Source of the DNA: Gammaproteobacteria bacterium
GTDB lineage: Bacteria; Pseudomonadota; Gammaproteobacteria; Steroidobacterales; Foliamicaceae
Length of the DNA stretch: 64,000 bases
Direction: 5' to 3'
NCBI GenBank assembly: GCA_026708965.1
Contig: JAPOTY010000006.1
Coordinates: 62,001-126,000, forward strand
Positions within the stretch are counted from its first letter, which is position 1, and every line of letters starts with the position of its first letter. Below the pieces are notes generated by a model that saw only the letters and a program-made list of their open reading frames with translations, made no database searches and was not told the origin of the DNA. A program made the position numbers and the translations under genes. Shown here one piece after another: positions 35,752 through 44,223 of this stretch.

Positions 35752-35797
35752 GACCCTGGGAGCGAAGGCATCCCGAGTCAGGGGAGGGCGAGGCGCC
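35752..35797 (-). repeat. REP-like repeat family B, copy B3 (inverted)
   Basis: The complement of this segment shares GGCG, CTCGCCCTCCCC and CGGGATGCCTTCG with B2. An adjacent hairpin AGCGGGG-TTGCG-CCCCGCT (35731-35749) precedes it. The 35701-35926 gap otherwise contains only the dedD promoter. Confidence 0.65.
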
Positions 35798-35912
35798 CCC
35801 CATCGCTACGTGGAGGCGGGCTTGGCCCTCGGAGCCAACCGCAGCCGATTGGCCGGGGGCCGCCATCGGCGCGTGAAGTCAGTGCGCGGCGCTGTTGCGG
35901 GCGCTCGCGGCT

Positions 35913-35918
35913 TATAAT
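35913..35918 (+). promoter_or_regulatory. -10 box of dedD-cvpA-purF promoter
   Basis: A consensus TATAAT preceded by CT and followed by CGCAAGGG. The ATG at 35927 begins 8 bp after the box, so transcription would start at or within a base or two of the start codon. No good -35 hexamer is visible at 16-18 bp (GCTGTT at 35891-35896 is the best). Confidence 0.55.
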
Positions 35919-35926
35919 CGCAAGGG

Positions 35927-36496
35927 ATGCAATCGCCGGTGCTTGAGCGGCTGGTTGGCGGGGTGGTTCTGGTGGGCCTGCTCGTGATTCTGGCCTTGGT
36001 AATCGGCCCGCGGGACGGCGGCCGCATGCCGGACGAAGAGGATTTCCGAAATCCTGCGGCCCCCGTCGCGCTTCAGCCCGCCCAACCGGATATCGCGGGC
36101 GGGCCGGAAGAAGGCCGCCGTCCGCCCGGCCCGGGTGCCGCAGCCCAGCGGGTGCCTCCGGGGTCGGTGGCCCGCGCGCCGCAGCCTGCCAGGTCTTCCG
36201 CCACGCCGCCGCCGAGCCCCGGCGCAGTAGCGGAGCCGGCCGGGCCCGCTGCGGCTCAGTGGGGCGTGCAGTTGGGGAGCTTCGCTAATCGCGGCAATGC
36301 GGCGGCTTTATCCGACTGGTGCCGGGAGCAGGGCTATAACGTGAGGATTGCCGCCGCCACCAAGCAAGGCGGCACCCTCTACCGCGTTCGCGTGGGTCCG
36401 TTTGCCACCCGCGGCGACGCGCAGTCGGCCAAGGCGCAGCTCGCTTTGCAGGGCCATCCCTCCTTTATCACCGGCTGGGAAGCGCAGGCGCCGTGA
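35927..36496 (+). CDS. dedD: SPOR-domain cell-division protein, DedD-like
   Basis: 189 residues. One N-terminal membrane helix (VGGVVLVGLLVILALVIGP), a Pro/Ala-rich periplasmic linker, then a SPOR domain (about 105-187) starting WGVQLGSFANRGNAAAL and including YRVRVGPFATRGDAQ. SPOR domains bind denuded glycan strands at the septum. The order dedD-cvpA-purF is the standard gammaproteobacterial one. The stop overlaps the cvpA GTG start. The messenger may be leaderless. Confidence 0.85.
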   Translation: MQSPVLERLVGGVVLVGLLVILALVIGPRDGGRMPDEEDFRNPAAPVALQPAQPDIAGGPEEGRRPPGPGAAAQRVPPGSVARAPQPARSSATPPPSPGAVAEPAGPAAAQWGVQLGSFANRGNAAALSDWCREQGYNVRIAAATKQGGTLYRVRVGPFATRGDAQSAKAQLALQGHPSFITGWEAQAP

Positions 36497-37029
36497 GTCC
36501 TTTCGACTGGATTGCGCTGGTGATTCTGCTGTGGGCCGGCTACCGCGGAATGCAGCGCGGGTTTTTGGGCGCCGCGCTGAACCTGGCCGCTTGGGCGGCG
36601 GCGATTTTTCTGGCGTTCGCCTTTGGCGACCTAGTGGCGGCCATTGCCTTTCCCGGCCTGCCCGGCAAAATCGAGCTGTGGCTGTCCGGCAACCCGCTTG
36701 CCTCCGCGATCTTCCGCGGCCCGGAAGTCGCCAACTCGATTGCGCTATGGAGCGCGCGCCTGGGGCTGCTGATCGCGGTGCTGCTTGCCGGAACCACCCT
36801 CTCGGGACTGTTGTCCAGGGCCGTGGAAGACAGCGTGTTCGCTTCCGCGAATCGCGCTCTCGGCATATTATTGGGTGCCGCCAAAGGCTGGCTGATGGCA
36901 GGTGGTCTTCTGCTTTTGTGCATACATGTCGGACCGGACAGCTGGATACGCGACTCGCTGAGCCAGCGTTTTCTGCAGCCGGCCAGCGATGCCCTTGATC
37001 TGCTTCTCAGAGCGCTGGGAGGCCAGTGA
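36493..37029 (+). CDS. cvpA: CvpA family membrane protein
   Basis: 178 residues from GTG 36493, overlapping the dedD stop (GTGA). Four hydrophobic segments span the protein. The start SPFDWIALVILLWAGYRGMQRGF is typical of CvpA. Needed for colicin V production in E. coli; its wider role is envelope homeostasis. Coupled to purF (TGATG at 37027-37031). Confidence 0.9.
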   Translation: MSPFDWIALVILLWAGYRGMQRGFLGAALNLAAWAAAIFLAFAFGDLVAAIAFPGLPGKIELWLSGNPLASAIFRGPEVANSIALWSARLGLLIAVLLAGTTLSGLLSRAVEDSVFASANRALGILLGAAKGWLMAGGLLLLCIHVGPDSWIRDSLSQRFLQPASDALDLLLRALGGQ

Positions 37030-38582
37030 TGTGCGGGATCGTTGGGCTGATGAGCCAGGGCCTGGCGGCCCAGGAAATCTACGATGCCCTAATCATGCTC
37101 CAGCATCGCGGGCAGGACGCGGCCGGCATCGTGACCGACGACGAGGGCATTTGCCGCAAGCGCAGGGGCCGCGGGCTGGTGAGCGAAACCTTCCGCACCC
37201 GGCATATGCACAATCTGCGGGGGGCCGCCGGCCTGGGGCATGTGCGCTATCCCACCGCGGGTTCGGACAAGAACTCCGAGACGCAGCCGTTTTTCGTTAA
37301 CAGCCCTTACGGGATTGCGCTGGCCCACAACGGCAACCTCACTAACGCGCGCGATTTGGCGCAGGAAATGCGCATGCGCGACCGCCGCTATCTCAACACC
37401 CGTTCCGATAGCGAGCTGCTGCTCAACGTGTTTGCGCACGAGCTGCTGCGCACCTCGCGCCGTTCGATGGATGCCGAAGCGGTGTTCCGGGCCGTTCGCG
37501 GCGTGCATAAGCGCTGCAAGGGCGCCTACTCGGTGGTCTGCTTCATTCTGGGATATGGGCTGGTGGCCTTCCGCGATCCGTACGGGATCCGGCCCCTGGT
37601 GGTTGGGCGCCGGGAGGGCAAGGAGGGGCCTGAGTACCTGGCGGCTTCCGAGAGCGTCGCTTTGCAGCAGCTCGGCTTCGAGCTGGTGCGCGATGTGCTG
37701 CCGGGAGAGGCTTGGTTCTTCGGCTACGGCGAAGAGGCCGTGACCCGGCAGTGCGCGGCCCGCAAGCATTACACGCCCTGCATCTTCGAGTATGTGTATT
37801 TCTCCCGCCCGGACTCGCTGATGGACCGGATTTCAGTCCATAAGGCGCGGCTGAGAATGGGCGAGCGCCTGGCGGACAAGGCGCTGCGCGAAATCGATCC
37901 CGGCGATGTGGATGTGGTGATCCCGGTTCCATCGACCAGCCGCACCAGCGCCATGGAAGTGGCCACCCGGCTGAACGTCAAGTACCGCGAAGGCTTCATC
38001 AAGAACCGCTATATCGGCCGCACTTTCATCATGCCGGGCCAAGCCCAGCGCGACCGCTCGGTGCGCCAGAAGCTCAATCCCATCAGCCTGGAATTCAAGG
38101 GCAAGAACGTGCTGCTGGTGGACGACTCCATTGTGCGCGGCACCACCTCGCGGCAGATCGTGGAAATGGCCCGCGAGGCGGGCGCGAAGAAGGTGTATTT
38201 CGCATCGGCCGCCCCGCCGGTGCGCTACCAGAACGTTTACGGCATCGATATGCCGGCGCCCGGGGAGCTGATCGCTTCCGGGCGCAGCGAGGAGGAGGTG
38301 CGCGAGCGGATCGGCGCCGACCGGCTGATTTACCAGGATCTGGGCGATCTGATCTCCGCGGTGAATTTCCGCCATGCCGAAATCACGGGGTTCGACGTGT
38401 CGTGCTTCAACGGCCAGTACGTGACCGGCGGCGTGGACCGCAAGCTGCTCAAGCGGGTGGCGAAGGAACGATCCGACGGGGCGCGGGCGGATCGCCGCAA
38501 ACGCCGGCGCCCGCAGCCCAAGGCGGCGCCCGAAAACGCCGATGCCGAAGGCCGCGAGCAGATGGCGCCGCTTATTCGCTAA
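37029..38582 (+). CDS. purF: Amidophosphoribosyltransferase
   Basis: 517 residues. First committed step of purine synthesis: PRPP plus glutamine gives phosphoribosylamine. ATG 37029 is chosen over the in-frame GTG 37026, because removal of one Met then exposes the catalytic N-terminal Cys of MCGIVGLMS with no propeptide. The PRPP-binding loop VLLVDDSIVRGTTS is intact, as are the glutaminase blocks (GHVRYPTAGS; AHNGNLTN). The Arg/Lys-rich C-terminal tail is longer than usual. The last 11 bp overlap the convergent peptidase gene. Confidence 0.97.
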   Translation: MCGIVGLMSQGLAAQEIYDALIMLQHRGQDAAGIVTDDEGICRKRRGRGLVSETFRTRHMHNLRGAAGLGHVRYPTAGSDKNSETQPFFVNSPYGIALAHNGNLTNARDLAQEMRMRDRRYLNTRSDSELLLNVFAHELLRTSRRSMDAEAVFRAVRGVHKRCKGAYSVVCFILGYGLVAFRDPYGIRPLVVGRREGKEGPEYLAASESVALQQLGFELVRDVLPGEAWFFGYGEEAVTRQCAARKHYTPCIFEYVYFSRPDSLMDRISVHKARLRMGERLADKALREIDPGDVDVVIPVPSTSRTSAMEVATRLNVKYREGFIKNRYIGRTFIMPGQAQRDRSVRQKLNPISLEFKGKNVLLVDDSIVRGTTSRQIVEMAREAGAKKVYFASAAPPVRYQNVYGIDMPAPGELIASGRSEEEVRERIGADRLIYQDLGDLISAVNFRHAEITGFDVSCFNGQYVTGGVDRKLLKRVAKERSDGARADRRKRRRPQPKAAPENADAEGREQMAPLIR

Positions 38583-41067
38583 TTTCCGGGTCCGCTTCGA
38601 TGGTGATGTTGTGCATGATGTCGCGCTCCGCCAGATCCGGGCTTTCCGGCGCCTTATAGCTTTCGATCCGCGCCGGAATGATGCGCCGCGGATAATAGTT
38701 GTTCTCGATATCGGCATCGGCGGTTTCCAGCAGGGGATCGACCACGAAGGCGCGGATTTTCTCGTCTTTCACCAGCAGCTTCTTAAGATGGCGGGGTGAT
38801 CGCCGCCATATTTCCGCCGGCATGCGGATATTCTCCTTGGCGCCGCTTTCGTACTCCACCTGAAGGATGATCGGCATGGCCAGCCCGCCGGGATTGGAAA
38901 ACTCCAGGATGTAGTAGTTGAGGTTCTCGTCCACCGCCCTTTCCAGCGCGGCGCGCTCCGTGGCCTCCAATCCGTCGAGGAACTGCCGGTAGCGATTGCG
39001 CTCCACGTTGGTGACCGTGAATTCGTCGTTGCGGTCGTAGAAGTCGCGAATATCGGGGTTTTTCTCCACCCAGCTTCGCCTGCCCTCCTCGCGGTTGCGC
39101 TCCACGAACACCGAAGGCGGCTCGGCTTTCTCCATTTCGCGCAGGCGCGGGAAATCGATATCGGGATCTTCGCTGTCCAGGCGCATTTCGTACACGCGGT
39201 CCAGCGAAATATCCACATGCCGGGTGGTATAGAACCAGCCGCGCCAGAACCAGTCCAGATCCACGCCCGAGGCCTCCTCCATGGTGCGGAAGAAATCCGC
39301 CGGCGTGGGCCGCTTGAACTTCCAGCGGCGCGCGTATTCCCGGAACGCGAAGTCGAACAGCTCGCGGCCCATGATGGTTTCGCGCAGAATATTGAGCGCG
39401 GCGGTGGGTTTGCCGTAGGCGTTGGGGCCCGCCTGCAGCAGGCTGTCGGACTGGGTCATGATCGGAACCTGCTCTTCCGACAGCATGTAGCCCGTGATAT
39501 GGCGCGGCTCCACCGTCCACGAAATCTCCGGGTCCCATTCGCGCCCCGCCACCGCGTCGAGATAGCTGTTCAAGCCCTCGTCCATCCAGGTCCATTGGCG
39601 CTCGTCGGAATTCACGATCATGGGAAAGAAGAAGTGGCCGATTTCGTGGATGATCACGCGGATCAAAAACCGCTTTTCGGCCAGGGAATAGGTGCGCGAG
39701 CCGTCCTCCTGCAACGTGGTCCGGGGGCCGTTAAAGGAGATCATGGGATACTCCATGCCGCCCAGAAAGCCGACGCTGACCGACTGCGCCGTGGGGTAGG
39801 GGTAATCGAAGGTAAAGCGGCTGTACACCTCAAGCGCGTGGATCACGACCTCGGTGGAATAGTTCGACCACAGCGTTCCGCCCTCCTTGGGATAGAAGGA
39901 CATAGCCATAACCCGCTTCTGCTCCGCGCCGGGCTGTTCAAGCCCTTTGGCGTCCCAGATGAATTTGCGCGACGAGGCCCAGGCGAAATCGCGCACATTG
40001 CGCGCCGAGAAGCGCCAAGTGGCCGTTTCCGAGGCGCCCTCGCGTTCATTCTCGCGGGCTTCGTCGGGAGTGACGATGAATACGGGGCGCTCGGCCGTTG
40101 CCGCCCGGTCGAGCCGCGCCAGCTGCTCGGGGGTCAGCACTTCGGCGGCGTTGGCGAGTTCGCCCGTGGCGGCCACGATATGGTCGGCCGGCACGGTAAT
40201 GGCCACATCGTAATCGCCGAATTCGAGCGTGAATTCGCCGCCGCCCAGGAATTCCTTGTTGGTCCAGCCGTCATAGTCGGTATAGGCGGCCAGCCGCGGG
40301 AACCATTGCGCGACGGCGAAGATATGGTTGCCGCCGGTGCGGGCGTCGTCCGGGAAGCGCTCGAAGCCGCCGCGCACGCGCATATGCGTGCCGTCCACGA
40401 GGTTGTAGGCGTAATCCACCGAGAAAACGAACCGGCCGCCCGGCTCCAGTCCGGCGGGCAGGTCCACGCGCATCAGCGTGCCCACCACGGTGTGGTCGAG
40501 CGGCTCGCCTGCGCTGTCGGTGACGGAATGGATCTCGTAGCCGAGCGCGCTGTCCTCCATGTATTGCAGCCGCTGCAGGTCGCGCAGGCTGATGCGGGCC
40601 GCGGCGTCCCCGGCCTCATCGCCGGTCGCCGCGCCCTCGAAAGTGCGCGTCATTTCGGCGATCGAGTCGTTGCGGTAACGGTTCTGGTCGAGTTGCAGCC
40701 ACAGATAGTTGAGCGTGTCCGGCGAATGATTGTGGTAAGTGATGGTTTCCGATCCCGATATTCGCTGCCTGTCCTCGTCCAGGCGCACATCGATCGAGTA
40801 ATCGACCTTCTGCTGCCAGTAAGCATGGCCGGGCTCCCCGGTGGCGGTGCGATAGGCGTTGGCGGTGGGCAGTATTTCGTCAAGCTGGCGGAACCTGTCT
40901 TCAAACGGGGGCGTTTCGTGCGTGTCGTGCGTTTCGTGGGCCGCTGCCGGTCCCAGCGCGGCGCATGCCAGCATCAGCGCCATGCTCCGCCTGCAAAAAC
41001 GCTGCCCGAACCGGCGTCCGTCGCCATTGGCCGGTCGCTCATCAAGCCGTTGTGCTTTGCCTGTCAT
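38572..41067 (-). CDS. Exported M1-family zinc metallopeptidase
   Basis: 831 residues, with AAGGAGA 9 bp before ATG 41067. A long n-region leads into the signal core SMALMLACAALGPAAA (about 28-43). Zinc ligands are complete: HEIGH at 474-478 and E497 in WMDEGLNSY, the HExxH-x18-E spacing of M1 aminopeptidases. The GAMEN-like exopeptidase loop appears as GGMEYPMISF. It probably digests peptides in the periplasm or at the cell surface. Convergent with purF (11-bp overlap) and divergent from the TonB receptor at 41323. Confidence 0.9.
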   Translation of the reverse strand: MTGKAQRLDERPANGDGRRFGQRFCRRSMALMLACAALGPAAAHETHDTHETPPFEDRFRQLDEILPTANAYRTATGEPGHAYWQQKVDYSIDVRLDEDRQRISGSETITYHNHSPDTLNYLWLQLDQNRYRNDSIAEMTRTFEGAATGDEAGDAAARISLRDLQRLQYMEDSALGYEIHSVTDSAGEPLDHTVVGTLMRVDLPAGLEPGGRFVFSVDYAYNLVDGTHMRVRGGFERFPDDARTGGNHIFAVAQWFPRLAAYTDYDGWTNKEFLGGGEFTLEFGDYDVAITVPADHIVAATGELANAAEVLTPEQLARLDRAATAERPVFIVTPDEARENEREGASETATWRFSARNVRDFAWASSRKFIWDAKGLEQPGAEQKRVMAMSFYPKEGGTLWSNYSTEVVIHALEVYSRFTFDYPYPTAQSVSVGFLGGMEYPMISFNGPRTTLQEDGSRTYSLAEKRFLIRVIIHEIGHFFFPMIVNSDERQWTWMDEGLNSYLDAVAGREWDPEISWTVEPRHITGYMLSEEQVPIMTQSDSLLQAGPNAYGKPTAALNILRETIMGRELFDFAFREYARRWKFKRPTPADFFRTMEEASGVDLDWFWRGWFYTTRHVDISLDRVYEMRLDSEDPDIDFPRLREMEKAEPPSVFVERNREEGRRSWVEKNPDIRDFYDRNDEFTVTNVERNRYRQFLDGLEATERAALERAVDENLNYYILEFSNPGGLAMPIILQVEYESGAKENIRMPAEIWRRSPRHLKKLLVKDEKIRAFVVDPLLETADADIENNYYPRRIIPARIESYKAPESPDLAERDIMHNITIEADPEISE

Positions 41068-41214
41068 CGCGCTTGTTCTCCTTAAGGTGCTGCCTTTTCA
41101 ACCTCAGCCATCGGCGCCGCGCCTAGCCTTAGTGGATGTATTCCTGATAGGGAAGGGGGCGGGCCGCTTACTCTAACGCAAGCCGCCGCCCGCCAAACTC
41201 GCGCCGCTTTTCCG

Positions 41215-41243
41215 GTGTAACGAAATTGTAAAAAATCCGTAAC
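41215..41243 (+). promoter_or_regulatory. Candidate Pho box upstream of the receptor-phytase pair
   Basis: Three heptamers, GTGTAAC (41215), TTGTAAA (41226) and CCGTAAC (41237), are separated by AT-rich 4-nt spacers and recur every 11 bp, the geometry of PhoB sites. Each keeps the GTAA core. They sit 80 bp before the receptor start. CAAGAT (41265-41270) is a possible -10. PhoB control is inferred from the pattern and the downstream phytase. Confidence 0.5.
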
Positions 41244-41322
41244 GTTTGTTTTGCCATCAGCCCTCAAGATACCCCGCGTTCGCCATTCATTGCTGCGCCG
41301 CGCCGAATCTGGAGGTTGCGCC

Positions 41323-44202
41323 ATGCCATCAATATCCGCCCATGCACGCCATGCGGCCATTGCATTGCTGCTTTCGGCAGCGCTCCCGGGCCTGACGCTC
41401 GCCCAGGGCGCATTGGAAGGGCGCGTGAGCGACCAGTCCGCAGAGGCGTACTTTGAAGGAGCGATCGTGAGCCTGCCGCAACTGAACGTCGAGCGCGTGA
41501 CCGACGCGGCGGGCCGGTTCCGGTTTCAGAGCGTTCCCGCCGGCGACTACCGCATGGAAGTCAGTTACGTGGGCGCGCCGCCGGTTTCCATGGCGGTTTC
41601 CGTGCGCGACGGCCAAACCGGGCGGGCCGATGTGCGGATTGGCGCCGAAGTGGGCGCTATGGAGAATATCATCGTGGTGGGGCAGGCGGCCGGGGCCTAC
41701 GGCGCCATCAACAGGATGCGCTCGGCCGATAACCTGATTTCCGTAGTGACCAGTGATTCAATCGGCCAGTTTCCCGACGAGAACGTAAGCGAGGCCTTGC
41801 AGCGGATCAACGGCGTGTTCATTGAGCGCGACCAGGGCGAAGGGCGGTTCGTGGGGGTGCGCGGCATCGATCCGCAGCTCAACGTGGCCAGCATCAACGG
41901 GCTGAACGTGCCCGCGCCGGAAAGCGACCGGCGCAATGTGGCGCTGGACGTTATTCCTTCAGATCTGGTCGAAAGCCTGGAGGTCACCAAAACGCTCACG
42001 CCGGACCAGGACGGCGACGCCATCGGCGGCACCATCAATATCAAGAGCCTCAGCGCCTTCGACCGCAAGGAGATGAGCTACCGGATCAAGGGGCAGTCGT
42101 TCTACAACGATTTGCAAGGCAGCCGCGGCCGCAAATTCTCCGGCACCTTCACCAATGCCTTCGATTTGGCCGGCGGCGAACTGGGCTTGGCGATGAGCGT
42201 TTCCGCCAACGAGCGCGAGTTCGGCACCGACAACCTCGAGGCCGACGGCGGCTGGCAGGAAGACGGCGGGGTGCGCTACCACGAGGAAATGGAGAAACGC
42301 GACTACGAGATCACGCGCGAGCGCAACGGATTTGCGCTCAATCTGGATTTCCGCGCCAGCGATACTTCCAGCTACTACCTGCGCACGCTCTATAGCGACT
42401 TCTCCGACCAGGAGTTCCGCAACCGGATCGAATTCAAGCTCGACCGGGGCGATATTGAATACGACAACAACAGCTTGACGGCTAGGGACACCCGCTTGCA
42501 GCGCGAGCTGAAGGACCGCTACGAGGCGCAGGAAATCCTTTCCGTGCTGGCGGGCGGCGAGAACCTGATCGGCGACTGGACGCTGGAATACAGCGTCGGC
42601 TACTCCGAGGCCAGCGAGGAGGAGCCCGGGCGCATCGATTCCCAGTTCGAGATGAGAGGCGTGGAATATGCCCGCTACGAGAACCTTGGGCGGGTGCCCT
42701 CGCTTTCCTTCAGCGCCGACGGTGCCGTGGCGGAAAATTTCAAGCTGGACGAGATCGCCGTCGAGGATAACTTCACCAACGATGATGAAACCGCCTTCAA
42801 GTTGGATATCACCCGCGACATGACCTTCGGCGGGCACCCCGGCTATATCCGCTTCGGCGCCAAGCACCGGGCGCGCGACAAGAACCGGGACGCGGGGCTG
42901 CGGCTGTTCGAGAAATTCGACGACGCGTTCGACTCCGTGCCCACGCTGGATCAATTCGTGACCGGCGCCGCCGACTATATGCTGGGCGCCTACGGACCCT
43001 ACGTGAACCCTGGTCTGCAGCGCAATTTCGTTTGGAGCCATATCGGCGGATCCGCCGCCTGCCTGCTGGACAGCTACGACGAGGACGCCTGCCCGTTCAT
43101 CATGGACGAGGATGCCTCCCGGGTGGGCTCGGCGGCCGACTACGAGATCGAGGAGAACGTGTCCGCGCTCTATCTGATGCAGCGGATCGATATCAACGAT
43201 CTGCGGCTGGTGTACGGAGTGCGCTATGAGGGCACCGACTTCACCGCCAAGGGCGCATACGTTCGCGAAGTGGATGTGAAGCGCGAGGACGATGTGCAGA
43301 TTTCCGAGTCCAGCTACGAGAGCGACTACAGCAGCGTGCTGCCCAGCATCAATGTGCGCTATAAGGTTTCGAAGAACTTGATCCTGCGCGGAGCCTATAC
43401 CCATTCGGTCGCCCGACCGTCGTTCGGCGACCTGAACCCCACCCCCGACGCCATCGAAATCGAGCAGGACGGCGACGAGATCGAGATGGCCGTGGAGGCC
43501 GGCAATCCGGAGCTCAACCCCTACAAGTCGCGCAATCTGGACCTGGCCTTGGAGTACTACCCCGGCAACATGGGCGTGTTCAGCGCCGGCGCGTTCTACA
43601 AGCGCATCGACGATTTCGTGTTCGATGCCGATGTGAGTTCCGTGGCCGATGCCTCCGAGTACGCGGGGAATATCGCCGTGACCGAACTTGAGGTGTTCAA
43701 GCCGCTTAACGGCCAGTCGGCCAACCTCTACGGGCTGGAATTGGGATGGACACGCCAGTTCACCGAGTTGCCCGGGGCGCTGAGCGGGCTGATCCTGATG
43801 GCCAACGCCACGTTCACCGACAGCGATGCCGATTTGGGCCTAGGCGCGGATGCCGGACGCAGCAACGAGTCGAGGTTGCCGTCGCAGGCCAACCTGGTGG
43901 GCAACTTCGTGGTGGGTTACGAGAACTACGGCTGGAGCGTGAGGCTGTCATCGGCCTATATCGGCAATCGCATTGCCGAGATTAATTTGGAGAGCCAGGA
44001 TAACGATCTGTACGAGGACGGCCATCACCAGATCGACTTGACCGTCAAATACGACGTGAGCGAGCAGCTTCAGCTTTATTTCAACGCCATGAACCTGGGC
44101 GAGGAGCCCAGCTACCGCTACTATGGGCGTTCGCGCTACAACGGCCAGTACGACGAAATCGGACGCTCGTTCGTGTTCGGCGTTTCCTACCGCAGCTTCT
44201 AG
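41323..44202 (+). CDS. TonB-dependent receptor of phytase locus
   Basis: 959 residues from ATG 41323, with GGAGG 8 bp upstream. The signal peptide ends at GLTLAQ. A carboxypeptidase-regulatory-like beta domain follows (about 30-105, with VTDAAGRFRFQSVPAGDYRM). The plug holds RINGVFIERDQGEGRFVGVR and VTKTLTPDQDGDAIGGTINI, hallmark phrases of the Xanthomonas-Caulobacter receptor group. The barrel has TonB-receptor blocks such as LRGAYTHSVARPSFGDLNP and ends FVFGVSYRSF with a terminal Phe. The phytase gene starts 21 bp later, so phytate or a breakdown product is the likely ligand. Confidence 0.93.
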   Translation: MPSISAHARHAAIALLLSAALPGLTLAQGALEGRVSDQSAEAYFEGAIVSLPQLNVERVTDAAGRFRFQSVPAGDYRMEVSYVGAPPVSMAVSVRDGQTGRADVRIGAEVGAMENIIVVGQAAGAYGAINRMRSADNLISVVTSDSIGQFPDENVSEALQRINGVFIERDQGEGRFVGVRGIDPQLNVASINGLNVPAPESDRRNVALDVIPSDLVESLEVTKTLTPDQDGDAIGGTINIKSLSAFDRKEMSYRIKGQSFYNDLQGSRGRKFSGTFTNAFDLAGGELGLAMSVSANEREFGTDNLEADGGWQEDGGVRYHEEMEKRDYEITRERNGFALNLDFRASDTSSYYLRTLYSDFSDQEFRNRIEFKLDRGDIEYDNNSLTARDTRLQRELKDRYEAQEILSVLAGGENLIGDWTLEYSVGYSEASEEEPGRIDSQFEMRGVEYARYENLGRVPSLSFSADGAVAENFKLDEIAVEDNFTNDDETAFKLDITRDMTFGGHPGYIRFGAKHRARDKNRDAGLRLFEKFDDAFDSVPTLDQFVTGAADYMLGAYGPYVNPGLQRNFVWSHIGGSAACLLDSYDEDACPFIMDEDASRVGSAADYEIEENVSALYLMQRIDINDLRLVYGVRYEGTDFTAKGAYVREVDVKREDDVQISESSYESDYSSVLPSINVRYKVSKNLILRGAYTHSVARPSFGDLNPTPDAIEIEQDGDEIEMAVEAGNPELNPYKSRNLDLALEYYPGNMGVFSAGAFYKRIDDFVFDADVSSVADASEYAGNIAVTELEVFKPLNGQSANLYGLELGWTRQFTELPGALSGLILMANATFTDSDADLGLGADAGRSNESRLPSQANLVGNFVVGYENYGWSVRLSSAYIGNRIAEINLESQDNDLYEDGHHQIDLTVKYDVSEQLQLYFNAMNLGEEPSYRYYGRSRYNGQYDEIGRSFVFGVSYRSF

Positions 44203-44223
44203 CTGACACGCTCATATCGCCCG

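Noticed and set aside
37026-37028. GTG start for purF
   Set aside because: It would place an extra Met before the catalytic N-terminal Cys. ATG 37029 gives the mature enzyme directly.
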